Positions 15,516 through 23,604 of a DNA stretch of 63,386 bases are shown piece by piece. How positions within the stretch are numbered: position 1 is the stretch's first letter; the number at the start of each line of letters is the position of its first letter. Made by a program: the position numbers and the translations under genes. The notes under the pieces were generated by a model. The model saw only the letters and a program-made list of their open reading frames with translations, did no database searches and had not been told where the DNA came from. The stretch comes from Oscillospiraceae bacterium (GTDB taxonomy: Bacteria > Bacillota > Clostridia > Oscillospirales > Oscillospiraceae). Location of the stretch: the NCBI GenBank assembly GCA_902793285.1, contig CADBCV010000030.1:1-63386 (forward strand), in the 5' to 3' direction.

Positions 15516-16601
15516 ATGCCGATGCAAATGGGCTTTCGCTGGTACGGCGAGGGCAACGACAAAATCTCTCTCTCCGACATCCGGCAGATCCCCGGCGTGA
15601 AGACCATCGTCTGGGCCCTGCACGACAAGATGCCCGGCGAGATCTGGCAGCCCGAAGAGATCAAAAAGGTCGTCGATCAGATCACCGCCGCCGGCTTCAA
15701 TGCCGAGGTGGTGGAGTCTGTGAACGTGCACGACGACATCAAGATCGGCCTGCCGACCCGCGACAAGTACATCGAAAACTACATCCAGACCATCCGCAAT
15801 CTCAAGCCCTTCGGCGTGAAGGTCATCTGCTACAACTTCATGCCGATCTTCGACTGGACCCGCTCCGACATGTTCCATCCCGTGGGCGACGGCTCCACCG
15901 CCCTTTTCTACCAGAAGGACATGATCCAGGACGACCCCAAGCAGATGGCGGACTACGTCATGGGGCTGACCGAAAAGTACCACATGACCTTCCCCGGCTG
16001 GGAGCCCGAGCGCATGGCGAAGCTCGACGAGCTCTTTGAGGCTTACAAGCCTGTCACGAAGGAAAAGCTCTGGGAGAACTTCAAGTACTTCCTCGAAGCC
16101 ATCATGCCCGTCTGCCACGAGTGCGACATCAAGATGGCCGTCCACATGGACGATCCCCCCTGGGACATCTTCGGCCTGCCGCGCCTGCTCATCGACGCGG
16201 AGAGCATCGACCGCTTCCTCAGGATGGTGGACGATCCGTACAACTGCCTGACGCTCTGCTCCGGGTCCCTGAACGCAAACCCCGCGAACAACGTGGCCGA
16301 GATCGTGCGCGCCCACTGCGACCGCATCGCCTTCGCCCACATCCGCAACGTCAAGCACTTTGAAAACGGCGACTTCTCCGAGGCCAGCCACCGCGACTGC
16401 GACGGCGAGACCGGCATCCTCGACATTCTCAGGGCCTACCACGACTGCGGCTTTGAGGGCTACATCCGCCCCGACCACGGCCGCCATCTCTGGGACGAGA
16501 AGCCCGGCAACGTCCGCCCCGGCTACGGTCTCTATGACCGCGCCCTCGGCATCATGTACATGCTGGGCGCCTGGGACTACATGGACAAGTTCGGCGCATA
16601 A
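15516..16601 (+). CDS. uxuA: Mannonate dehydratase UxuA
   Basis: A 361-residue enzyme that converts D-mannonate to 2-keto-3-deoxy-D-gluconate. It begins MPMQMGFRWYGEGND and shows the UxuA signature regions VICYNFMPIFDWTRSD, KMAVHMDDPPWDIFGLPRLL, CSGSLNANPANN, AFAHIRNVKHF and YIRPDHGRHLWDEK, which supply the metal-binding histidine, cysteine and aspartate. Length fits the shorter Firmicutes enzymes. It starts 20 bases after the GntR gene with GGAGG upstream. The matching reductase UxuB is 5.3 kb away; KDG kinase and aldolase are not in the window. Confidence 0.96.
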   Translation: MPMQMGFRWYGEGNDKISLSDIRQIPGVKTIVWALHDKMPGEIWQPEEIKKVVDQITAAGFNAEVVESVNVHDDIKIGLPTRDKYIENYIQTIRNLKPFGVKVICYNFMPIFDWTRSDMFHPVGDGSTALFYQKDMIQDDPKQMADYVMGLTEKYHMTFPGWEPERMAKLDELFEAYKPVTKEKLWENFKYFLEAIMPVCHECDIKMAVHMDDPPWDIFGLPRLLIDAESIDRFLRMVDDPYNCLTLCSGSLNANPANNVAEIVRAHCDRIAFAHIRNVKHFENGDFSEASHRDCDGETGILDILRAYHDCGFEGYIRPDHGRHLWDEKPGNVRPGYGLYDRALGIMYMLGAWDYMDKFGA

Positions 16602-16664
16602 AAAATCCCCCGGGGACTGAGAGAAAAGTCGTCAGGATACCCTACCGGATATTAGCAGCTAAAA

Positions 16665-16842
16665 CTTCATGTCATTCTGAGGAGCGAAGCGACGAAGAAT
16701 CCCGTAGACAAGCGGGAGAGCCTTCGCTTTGCGAACATGAGAGCTTCTTAGCGGCTTGCCGCTTAGAAGCTCTATGCCCTTCAGGAGGATGACATGTGGA
16801 GTTTAAGCCAGTAGGGGCGGCGGCTTGCCCCGCCCGCGCGGT
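16665..16842. repeat. R4 composite and R2 hairpin after uxuA
   Basis: Bases 16668-16800 are an inverted copy of 24400-24545: both have TCATTCTGAGGAGCGAAGCG, a central TAGCGGC-TTGCCGCTTA hairpin, and CCTTCAGGAGGATGACATG at the other end. A 16813-16842 R2 hairpin follows. No gene is visible between uxuA and the next CDS. Confidence 0.8.
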
Positions 16843-16864
16843 GAACGCCTGCAATACGCAAAAA

Positions 16865-16904
16865 TGTACGGCGATTTCGTAAATTATTACGATTTCGCCG
16901 TACC
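16865..16904. repeat. R1 palindrome, copy 3 (T-T type)
   Basis: Arms TGTACGGCGATTTCGTA and TACGATTTCGCCGTACC, loop AATTAT. The last base departs from the other copies. An R2 hairpin follows at 16929-16962. Confidence 0.9.
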
Positions 16905-17037
16905 TCACTTTTAAATGATTACATAATGCCGCACGGGAGGGGCAAGCCCCTCCCCTACGATTGGCGGGTACTTTTTCAAAGCTCTTTTTGTTTTTGCCGC
17001 CTCCGTTTTATACGATTCCATGAGGGGATAGTATTAC

Positions 17038-17066
17038 TTGACAGGGGGCGGCAAAGCCGCTATCAT
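17038..17066 (+). promoter_or_regulatory. Promoter of the ArnT-like gene
   Basis: TTGACA (17038-17043), 17-bp spacer, TATCAT (17061-17066), 28 bases before the ATG. Confidence 0.75.
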
Positions 17067-17093
17067 CGAGAAAAACGGAAAGCGAGGCACGCC

Positions 17094-18653
17094 ATGGACA
17101 CAGACCGCCGCCAACAGAATACGCGCCTGACCGGGGCGGAGCTTGTGCTTTTCGCGCTGCTTCTGCTGCCGGGGCTTTTTGCGCGCCTCTATCGCTTCGG
17201 CACGGCGCCCCCGGGTCTCAACCAGGATGAGGCGTTTGCCGCCTATGAAGCCTGGGCGCTGCTGCACTTCGGGACGGACAGCTCCCTGCACCCCTGGCCC
17301 GTCTATCTCACGGCCTGGGGCAGCGGCATGAACGCCCTCGAGAGCTATCTGATGCTCCCCTTTCTCGCCCTCTTCGGCGTGAGGACCTGGGTCATCCGCC
17401 TGCCGCAGCTTCTGCTGGGGCTCGCGTCCCTGCCGGCGGCCTTCTTTTTCGGGCGGCGCACGGGCGGGGCGCGGGGCGGTCTCTGTTCCCTCGCGCTCCT
17501 TGCGCTCTGCCCCTGGCATGTGATGCTCTCCCGCTGGGCGCTGGAGTCGAACATGGCCCCGGGGCTGCTGCTTTTAGGGCTCTGCCTCTTCTGCCGGGGC
17601 CTCGAGGACGGGCGCTTTCTGCCGCTCTCGGCCCTGTGCTACGGGCTCTCCCTCTATGCCTACTCCGCCGTCTGGCCGGTGATGCCGCTGCTGCTGGGGC
17701 TCATGCTCCTCTATGCAAGGCCCCGGGCGGACCGGTGGCTTCTCCTCGCGGGGCTGCTCCTCGCGGCGCTGGCCCTGCCGCTCGTGGGCTTTCTCGCGGT
17801 CAACTACGGGCTCCTGGACGAATTTTCCATCGGCCCCTTCTCGGTGCCGAAGCTCGCGGCGGCGCGGACGGGGGAGATCTCCCTGCACGCTGTCCCGCAG
17901 AATCTCCGCACCATGGCGACGATCCTGCTGCGGCAGTCCGACGGGCTCAGGTGGAACAGCCCCGGGCGCTTCGGCCTTTTCTACCCCGCCGCCCTGCCCT
18001 TCGGCCTTGCGGGACTCGGGGCGCTGCTGTACCGGCTTTTTGCCTCGCTCAAAAAGCGGCGCTTTGACCCGGCGGTGCTGCTGCTCATCTGGCTTCTGTG
18101 CGGGATCGTGCAGGGCGCGCTGGTGTCCGTGAACGTAAACCGCATGAACCTTTTGCTCATGCCCGCCGCCCTCACCGCCGCACTCGGGGCGGAGACGCTG
18201 CTGCGCCTTTTGGGGAAATACCGGCGGGTCGGGGCGGGCGTTCTGCTACTCGCGCTGCTTGTGTGCTTTGCCGGCTTTGCGCGCTTTTACTTTACCGACT
18301 ATACCGACTCTCTCAACGGGGAGTTCACCCTCGGCGCGCAGGAGGCGCTGGACGCCGCCCTCCCGCACGACGGGACCGTCTATGTGACCGGGGCCCTGCA
18401 CTATCCGAAGCTGCTGCTCGCCGCCGGGATGAGCCCGCGGGACTTCAACGCCGCGGTGGAGTACGCCGTCTATCCCGCGCAGTACCTCCAGCCCCTGCGC
18501 TTCGGGCGCTTTGTCTATGTCCGGGACGACAGCCCCCCCTTCGACCCCGCGGGGGTCTACGTCCTCTGGAACGGCGCGGCCACCGGGCGCCTTATCGAGG
18601 CGGGCTTTCGCGCGGAGCACTATGGCTGCTTTGTCGTGCTGTACAAGGGGTGA
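17094..18653 (+). CDS. ArnT/PMT-like membrane glycosyltransferase
   Basis: A 519-residue protein with about 11-12 membrane segments in the N-terminal 400 residues and a soluble C-terminal domain. After the first helix comes FARLYRFGTAPPGLNQDEAFAAYEA, which carries the acidic residues that bind the lipid-phosphate sugar donor in GT-C enzymes such as ArnT and PMT; WVIRLPQLLLGLASLPAAFFFGRR is also typical. These enzymes take a sugar from a polyprenyl-phosphate carrier on the outer face of the membrane. The gene is alone with its own promoter. It could use the sugar made by the operon at 1217-4542. Acceptor (wall glycan or protein) unknown. The ATG at 17094 lies just after AAGCGAGG. Confidence 0.75.
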   Translation: MDTDRRQQNTRLTGAELVLFALLLLPGLFARLYRFGTAPPGLNQDEAFAAYEAWALLHFGTDSSLHPWPVYLTAWGSGMNALESYLMLPFLALFGVRTWVIRLPQLLLGLASLPAAFFFGRRTGGARGGLCSLALLALCPWHVMLSRWALESNMAPGLLLLGLCLFCRGLEDGRFLPLSALCYGLSLYAYSAVWPVMPLLLGLMLLYARPRADRWLLLAGLLLAALALPLVGFLAVNYGLLDEFSIGPFSVPKLAAARTGEISLHAVPQNLRTMATILLRQSDGLRWNSPGRFGLFYPAALPFGLAGLGALLYRLFASLKKRRFDPAVLLLIWLLCGIVQGALVSVNVNRMNLLLMPAALTAALGAETLLRLLGKYRRVGAGVLLLALLVCFAGFARFYFTDYTDSLNGEFTLGAQEALDAALPHDGTVYVTGALHYPKLLLAAGMSPRDFNAAVEYAVYPAQYLQPLRFGRFVYVRDDSPPFDPAGVYVLWNGAATGRLIEAGFRAEHYGCFVVLYKG

Positions 18654-18671
18654 GCAACGCCGGATTGTTGA

Positions 18672-18778
18672 GCCTGGCTCCCTTTCTGAGTACTCCTTCC
18701 GTCTCGCCCCTCGCGTGAGATCGGGGCGAGCCACCTCCCTCAGAGAGGGAGGCAAAACGCTCCCTCCGTGACTGAGGA
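18672..18778. repeat. R3-class repeat before thiI
   Basis: It contains TCCTTCCGTCTCGCCCCTCGCGTGAG paired with ATCGGGGCGAGC, then CACCTCCCTCAGAGAGGGAGG. The same modules occur near 52.71 kb in the same orientation. Confidence 0.8.
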
Positions 18779-18795
18779 AAACTCCCGCGCTTGTT

Positions 18796-18824
18796 TTGCG
18801 TTTTCTGCCGCTTTGTGCTATACT
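18796..18824 (+). promoter_or_regulatory. thiI promoter
   Basis: TTGCGT (18796-18801), 17-bp spacer, TATACT (18819-18824). Confidence 0.6.
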
Positions 18825-18853
18825 GACCGAAAATACACAGACAGGAGTCAAGC

Positions 18854-20041
18854 ATGAACGATATCATTCTCATCAAGGTCGGGGAGATCATCCTCAAGGG
18901 CCTCAACCGCCGCCGCTTTGAGCAGAAGCTCCTCGGCAACATCCGCTGGCGTCTCGGCCGGATCGGAAAATTCAGGGCTTATATCCTCCAGTCCACGATC
19001 TATGTGGAGGGCGCGGAGGAGAACGCCGACATGGACGCCGCCTTCTCCGAGCTGCAGAAGGTCTTCGGCATCGTGGCCATCTCCCGCGCCGCCGCCTGCG
19101 AAAAGGACAAGGACGCCATCGCGGCGCTGGCAAAGACCTACCTCCGGGACGACATGCTGCGCGCGAAGAGCTTCAAGGTGGAGTCCAAGCGCTCGGACAA
19201 GGCCTTCCCCATGACAAGCGTTGAGCTCAGCCAGTACGTCGGCGGGGAGCTGAGCGAGGCCTTCCCCGACTGCCTTGTCGACGTACACGAGCCGGAGCTT
19301 GTGGTGCATATCGAGATCCGCGATCTCGCGGCCTATGTACACGCGGCCCCGGTGCCGGGCGCGGGCGGGATGCCCGTGGGCTCCAACGGCGTGGCGGTGA
19401 GTCTTCTCTCCGGCGGCATCGACAGCCCCGTGTCCACCTGGATGATCGCCCGGCGCGGCGTGCGCCCGATCCCCGTGCACTTCTTCTCCTTCCCTTACAC
19501 CTCCCAGCAGGCCAAGGAGAAGGTGGTGGAGCTCGCGGAGCTGCTCACGCCCTGGTGCGGGCGGATGCGCATGGAGGTCGTCCCCTTCACCCACATCCAG
19601 GAGGAGATCCGCGACAAGTGCCCCGAGGAGTATTTTACCCTCATCATGCGCCGCTTCATGATGCGCATTGCCGAGCGCATCGCCCTCGATAACGGGGCCA
19701 AGGCCATCGTGACGGGCGAAAATCTCGGCCAGGTGGCGAGCCAGACCATGGAGGCCATGGCCTCCACCCAGGCGGTGCTGTCGCTGCCGGTGCTCCAGCC
19801 GCTCATCGGCATGGACAAGAGCGAGATCATCGCCCAGGCGAGAAAAATCGGCACCTTCGACACCTCCATCCTGCCCTATGAGGACTGCTGCACGGTCTTC
19901 ACGCCGCGCCACCCCCGCACCCACCCCACCGTCGCCGAGGTGGAGGCCGCCGAAGCCGCCCTCGACGTGCAGGCCCTGGTGGACGAGGCGATGCAGGGAC
20001 TCGAGCGCATCCCCGTCGGCTATGACACGGAGGAAGCCTGA
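18854..20041 (+). CDS. thiI: tRNA 4-thiouridine synthase ThiI
   Basis: A 395-residue enzyme with an N-terminal ferredoxin-like and THUMP region (residues about 1-165) and a PP-loop adenylation domain beginning VAVSLLSGGIDSPVSTWMIARRG. Further family marks are HFFSFPYTSQQAKEKV, AIVTGENLGQVASQTMEAM and PYEDCCTVFTPRHPRT. It lacks the C-terminal rhodanese domain, as in Bacillus-type ThiI, so sulfur should come from a partner desulfurase that is not in this window. It makes s4U8 in tRNA and can serve thiazole synthesis. Own promoter; AGGAGT before the ATG. Confidence 0.95.
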   Translation: MNDIILIKVGEIILKGLNRRRFEQKLLGNIRWRLGRIGKFRAYILQSTIYVEGAEENADMDAAFSELQKVFGIVAISRAAACEKDKDAIAALAKTYLRDDMLRAKSFKVESKRSDKAFPMTSVELSQYVGGELSEAFPDCLVDVHEPELVVHIEIRDLAAYVHAAPVPGAGGMPVGSNGVAVSLLSGGIDSPVSTWMIARRGVRPIPVHFFSFPYTSQQAKEKVVELAELLTPWCGRMRMEVVPFTHIQEEIRDKCPEEYFTLIMRRFMMRIAERIALDNGAKAIVTGENLGQVASQTMEAMASTQAVLSLPVLQPLIGMDKSEIIAQARKIGTFDTSILPYEDCCTVFTPRHPRTHPTVAEVEAAEAALDVQALVDEAMQGLERIPVGYDTEEA

Positions 20042-20048
20042 TATTTTC

Positions 20049-20077
20049 TTGACAGTTTGCCGTCCAGCGTTTATTAT
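20049..20077 (+). promoter_or_regulatory. Promoter of the small secreted protein
   Basis: TTGACA (20049-20054), 17-bp spacer, TATTAT (20072-20077), right after the thiI stop. Confidence 0.8.
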
Positions 20078-20124
20078 GGAATCAGCCCGAACGGGCACAA
20101 AACGCAGAAAGGATGGCTCCTATT

Positions 20125-20649
20125 ATGAAACTGACCAAACGTCTTCTCTCCCTTGTCATGGTTCTGGCCCTGCTCGCTTCCCTCAGCGCCGCCGCCTTTG
20201 CCGAGGAGGCGCAGTACAAGACTACCCGGGACTTTCTGGCGTATATCGCCGATGTTGACGGGTTTACGTACGAGGTCCTCGACCCCATCCACGACGACTC
20301 CGACAACTATGAAGTGGTACGCGTCAAGTATTCCGGCGACATGTCCGATTATAATAGCACGATGGTTCTCCTCTTCTGCGAGGACTGTGAGGAGGTCCAG
20401 ATCTACTGCTACAATCTCATCAACTTTGCCGAGGAGGATCTGAACGATGTGCTCGCCGCCGTCAACAGCCTCAATGCAAATGGCACCGGCGTGAAGCTCT
20501 ACGTCGACACCTCCGATAACTCCGTCACCGCGGAGATGTATCAGATCCTCTGTGAGAATGACGCTGCCGACCTTTCGGTGATGGCGCTCGGCTTCATGAT
20601 CGGCTACACCGACACCGCCTATGAGCAGCTTCAGGAGTACGCCGCCTGA
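20125..20649 (+). CDS. Small secreted protein of unknown function
   Basis: A 174-residue protein with a clear signal peptide (KLTKRLLSLVMVLALLASLS..AAAFAEE). The mature part is acidic, with VRVKYSGDMSDYNSTMVLLFCEDCEEVQIYCYNLINF and VKLYVDTSDNSVTAEMYQILCENDAADLSVMALGF. The layout loosely recalls YbjN-like folds, but I cannot assign a family. Several cysteines (CEDCEE, YCYN, LCEN) could form disulfides. The ATG at 20125 is preferred over one at 20113 that overlaps the AAAGGA ribosome site. Strong promoter and own terminator make it a single-gene unit. Confidence 0.7.
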   Translation: MKLTKRLLSLVMVLALLASLSAAAFAEEAQYKTTRDFLAYIADVDGFTYEVLDPIHDDSDNYEVVRVKYSGDMSDYNSTMVLLFCEDCEEVQIYCYNLINFAEEDLNDVLAAVNSLNANGTGVKLYVDTSDNSVTAEMYQILCENDAADLSVMALGFMIGYTDTAYEQLQEYAA

Positions 20650-20667
20650 TCTTGTTTTCGCCTTCAG

Positions 20668-20700
20668 CCTGCGGACATCTTTGATGCCCGCAGGTTTTTT
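20668..20700 (+). terminator. Terminator after the small secreted protein gene
   Basis: CCTGCGG pairs with CCGCAGG and is followed by six Ts (20695-20700). Confidence 0.85.
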
Positions 20701-20712
20701 CTGCACCGGGGC

Positions 20713-20741
20713 TTCCCAGGGCCGCTTGGCTGTGCTATACT
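20713..20741 (+). promoter_or_regulatory. Promoter of the PaaI-like gene
   Basis: TTCCCA (20713-20718), 17-bp spacer, TATACT (20736-20741). Confidence 0.5.
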
Positions 20742-20766
20742 GGGAAAAAACACAGGAGGCACTACC

Positions 20767-21177
20767 ATGGAAAACCAGGTCCCACAGGCCGCGCAGGAGC
20801 GGATGGTCGGCTTTATCCGGTATTGCGGGGGTGAGCTGCTCACCTGTTCTCCGGAGGCGGGGGTCCTCATGCGCATCCCGATCCAGCCCCACCACCTGAA
20901 CTTCTACGGCAAGGTCCACGGCGGCCTTATCAGCACCATCATGGACGCGACCGCCGGCCTCACGGCGAGCTTCGCCGGCGCCGAGCAGCGCCCCGCCGTC
21001 ACCCGCAGCGCCGACATCCACTACTTCCTCCCGGTGAGCGGGTCGGAGATCTTCGCCAAGGGCCACGTCATCCGCGCGGGCAAGACCATGTGCCTTGTGT
21101 ATGTGGACGTTCTGAACGCCGACGACACCATCTGCGCCACCGGGGCCTTTGAATACTTCTATGTGGACCACCACTGA
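20767..21177 (+). CDS. PaaI-family hotdog thioesterase
   Basis: A 136-residue single hotdog domain. The catalytic signature HHLNFYGKVHGGLISTIMDATAGL holds the HGG loop and the acidic residue on the following helix, and ITRSADIHYFLPVS (here VTRSADIHYFLPVS) is the usual strand after it. Members hydrolyse acyl-CoA thioesters; the acyl group cannot be predicted. The gene stands alone between a terminator and a tRNA gene. Confidence 0.85.
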   Translation: MENQVPQAAQERMVGFIRYCGGELLTCSPEAGVLMRIPIQPHHLNFYGKVHGGLISTIMDATAGLTASFAGAEQRPAVTRSADIHYFLPVSGSEIFAKGHVIRAGKTMCLVYVDVLNADDTICATGAFEYFYVDHH

Positions 21178-21206
21178 AAAAATTTGCAAAATCCGAAAAA
21201 TAGGGC

Positions 21207-21235
21207 TTGCAAATCCCGCCGGACTGTGCTATTAT
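21207..21235 (+). promoter_or_regulatory. tRNA-Arg promoter
   Basis: TTGCAA (21207-21212), 17-bp spacer, TATTAT (21230-21235), 26 bases before the mature tRNA. Confidence 0.75.
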
Positions 21236-21260
21236 TCATAAGCTGTCAATTGAATGACAT

Positions 21261-21337
21261 GCGCGATTAGCTCAGCTGGATAGAGCGTCTGGCTACGGAC
21301 CAGAAGGTCAGGGGTTCGAATCCCTTATCGCGTGCCA
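21261..21337 (+). tRNA. tRNA-Arg (anticodon ACG), CCA encoded
   Basis: A 77-base cloverleaf: acceptor GCGCGAT with ATCGCGT, D arm TAGCTCAGCTGGATAGAGC, anticodon loop CTACGGA between TCTGG and CCAGA, T arm with GGTTCGAATCC. The discriminator G is followed by an encoded CCA. Confidence 0.97.
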
Positions 21338-21340
21338 AAA

Positions 21341-21373
21341 TGCGGAGTGCCCATTCGGGCGCTCCGCATTTTT
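21341..21373 (+). terminator. tRNA-Arg terminator
   Basis: TGCGGAG and CTCCGCA enclose GCCC...GGGC, followed by TTTTT. Confidence 0.9.
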
Positions 21374-21384
21374 CTGCCTGATTT

Positions 21385-21640
21385 TTGGGAACGGCGCCCT
21401 CGACGTCCCGCGCGCAGAAATGTTAAAATTGAAAAAATGTACGGCGAAATCAAAAAATGTTACGATTTCGCCGTACATTGCTTTTAAATGATTACCCAAT
21501 ACCGCGCGGGAGGGGCAAGCCCCTCCCCTACGTGCCGCGGGTTTACGGGCCGCCGAGGGCGTCGGCCCCTACGGGCAGGCGGGGACATTAGCGCACCGTG
21601 GGACGATTGCGCCGGGGCGCAGGGTTGCGCGTCTCCGTAG
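21385..21640. repeat. Composite R1/R2 repeat array, inverted copy of 30853-31150
   Basis: Order: GACGTCCCGCGCGCAG, AAATGTTAAAATT, R1 copy 4, GCTTTTAAATGATTACCCAA, TACCGCGCGGGAGGGGC..., then GC hairpins. The same order is found reversed at 30853-31150, where one extra module is present. More R2 hairpins continue to about 21745, and a GC-rich stretch 21757-21840 shows only short inverted repeats and no gene. Confidence 0.85.
21438..21477. repeat. R1 palindrome, copy 4 (fully paired type)
   Basis: Left arm TGTACGGCGAAATCAAA, right arm TACGATTTCGCCGTACA. The core GCGAAATC pairs without the A-A mismatch; instead the loop-proximal bases are lost. Confidence 0.9.
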
Positions 21641-21877
21641 GGGCGGGCGTCCCCGACCGCCCGAAACGTCACCGCATTAGAAATGTGCGATAAACGGTAA
21701 AACGTGCGTTCCACCGTAGGGGCGGGGCTTGCCCCGCCCGGCGGCACAGGGTCGGTTTTACGCATTCGCCCGGGCGCAGGGCAAATCGGATACCCGAGCC
21801 TGCGGCGGGACACGCGCCTCAGCGCGCGCGTTGAGGGCTTTGATTTGATCGGGATGTGAGAAACTGTAAAAAAGAGA

Positions 21878-21907
21878 TTGACAGGGCTTGTGTCTCTTCG
21901 GTACAAT
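21878..21907 (+). promoter_or_regulatory. uxuB promoter
   Basis: TTGACA (21878-21883), 18-bp spacer, TACAAT (21902-21907). The palindrome seen before dctP is not repeated here. Confidence 0.75.
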
Positions 21908-21953
21908 ATGGAAAGAAACCGCTTAACAAACTAATAAAGTGGAGCGTGACAGT

Positions 21954-23486
21954 ATGAAATTGACCAACGAGACCCTGCATGACAGATCCTTCTGGGAGGC
22001 AAAGGGCTACCGCCTCCCGCAGTATGACCGCGCGGCCATGGTCGAAAAGACCGTGCAGAACCCCACCTGGCTGCACTTCGGCGCGGGCAACATCTTCAAG
22101 GCCTTCCAGGCCGACGCCTGCCAGAGGCTTCTGGACGCGGGCCTTCATGACACCGGCATCATCGCCGCCGAGCGCCGCGAGAAAAAGCCCGAGGCAAACG
22201 ACAACCTCACCGTGAAGGTCACCCTCAAGGCCGACGGGAACGTGGAGAAGGCCGTGGTCGCCTCCATCGCCGAGAAGGTCTACCTCTACGGAAACGAGGC
22301 GCGCCTGAAGGAGATCTTTGAAAACCCCAGCCTCCAGATGGTGTCCTTCACCATCACCGAAAAGGGCTACGCCCTCTATGACGGCAAGGGCGAGCTTCTG
22401 CCCGACATCGCCGCCGACCTCGCGGGCAAGCCCGAGGACGCGAAGAGCTACATGGGAAAGATCACCGCCCTGCTCTGCGCCCGCTATCTCAAGAACAGGG
22501 CCCCGCTCGCGATGGTGAGCATGGACAACTGCTCCCACAACGGCGACAAGCTCAAGGCCGCCATCACCTGCTTTGCCAAAGCCTGGGGCGGCGAGGGCTT
22601 CAATAACTGGCTTGCTGAGAAGGTGAGCTTCCCCTGGTCCATGATCGACAAGATCACCCCGGGCCCGGACGCCTCCGTCGCCGCCATGCTCAAGGAGGAC
22701 GGGCTCGAGGACGGCACCCCCTTCGTCAATGCCGAGGAGTGCGAGTACCTCGTCATTGAGGATAACTTCCCGAACGGCCGTCCCCCGCTCGAGAAGGCCG
22801 GCATCTACTTCACCGACCGCGAGACCGTGGATAAGGTGGAGCGCATGAAGGTCTGCACCTGCCTCAATCCCCTGCACACGAGCCTTGCCGTCTACGGCTG
22901 CCTCCTGGGCTTTGACAAGATCTGGAAAGAGATGCAGGACCCCGACCTCCGCAAGCTGGTCGAGACCGTCGGCTACAAGGAGGGGCTGCCCGTCGTCACC
23001 GACCCCGGCATCATCCATCCGAAGGATTTCATCGACGCGGTGGTGAACGTCCGCATCCCGAACCCCTTCATGCCGGACATGCCCCAGCGCATCGCGACCG
23101 ACACCTCCCAGAAGCTGCCCATCCGCTTCGGCGAGACGATCAAGGCCTACATGGCGTCCGACACGCTGGATGTGCATGATCTCAAGCTCATCCCGCTGGT
23201 GCACGCGGGCTGGCTGCGCTACCTGATGGCAGTTGACGATGCGGGCAATGCCTTTGAGCCGAGCCCCGATCCCCTGCTCGAGACCGCGCAGGCTTACGTC
23301 AAGGACTTTAAGCTCGGCGAGAAGCCGGACACCGCAAAGCTCGAGGGGCTTTTGCGAAACGCCGCGATCTTCGGCGTCGATCTCGTGGAGGCGGGCCTTG
23401 CCGAAAAGGTCTGCGCCTACTTTACCGAGCTCACCGCCGGGCCCGGCGCCGTCCGCGCGACGCTGCACAAATACGTCAGCGAGTAA
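21954..23486 (+). CDS. uxuB: Fructuronate reductase UxuB (mannitol dehydrogenase family)
   Basis: A 510-residue polyol-dehydrogenase-type enzyme. The nucleotide-binding start WLHFGAGNIFKAFQADACQRLL, the CLNPLHTSLAVYGCLLGFDKIW segment and the conserved K-x5-N-x2-H catalytic region MKVCTCLNPLHTS are visible. It reduces D-fructuronate to D-mannonate with NADH, the step before UxuA at 15.5-16.6 kb. Tagaturonate reductase is the main alternative within this family. The ATG at 21954 follows GTGGAG with 9 bases. It has its own promoter and terminator. Confidence 0.85.
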   Translation: MKLTNETLHDRSFWEAKGYRLPQYDRAAMVEKTVQNPTWLHFGAGNIFKAFQADACQRLLDAGLHDTGIIAAERREKKPEANDNLTVKVTLKADGNVEKAVVASIAEKVYLYGNEARLKEIFENPSLQMVSFTITEKGYALYDGKGELLPDIAADLAGKPEDAKSYMGKITALLCARYLKNRAPLAMVSMDNCSHNGDKLKAAITCFAKAWGGEGFNNWLAEKVSFPWSMIDKITPGPDASVAAMLKEDGLEDGTPFVNAEECEYLVIEDNFPNGRPPLEKAGIYFTDRETVDKVERMKVCTCLNPLHTSLAVYGCLLGFDKIWKEMQDPDLRKLVETVGYKEGLPVVTDPGIIHPKDFIDAVVNVRIPNPFMPDMPQRIATDTSQKLPIRFGETIKAYMASDTLDVHDLKLIPLVHAGWLRYLMAVDDAGNAFEPSPDPLLETAQAYVKDFKLGEKPDTAKLEGLLRNAAIFGVDLVEAGLAEKVCAYFTELTAGPGAVRATLHKYVSE

Positions 23487-23503
23487 ACCTTCTCATACTA
23501 TGC

Positions 23504-23540
23504 TTTTGCACCCCCTGCGAGACTTTGCAGGGGGTGCAAA
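23504..23540 (+). terminator. uxuB terminator
   Basis: GCACCCCCTGC pairs with GCAGGGGGTGC around an 8-base loop; short T-rich tail. The stem also pairs outward TTT with AAA, so it may work both ways. Confidence 0.8.
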
Positions 23541-23543
23541 TTC

Positions 23544-23572
23544 TTGCAATCGTGCCGCCGATTTGCTATAAT
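23544..23572 (+). promoter_or_regulatory. Promoter of the TSUP permease gene
   Basis: TTGCAA (23544-23549), 17-bp spacer, perfect TATAAT (23567-23572). Confidence 0.75.
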
Positions 23573-23604
23573 CGGCGGGAAATTTGCGGAAAGAAGGTGC
23601 CGCC

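Noticed and set aside
16926-17093. Upstream extension of the ArnT-like reading frame
   Set aside because: It begins in an R2 repeat and precedes the mapped promoter; ATG 17094 is used.
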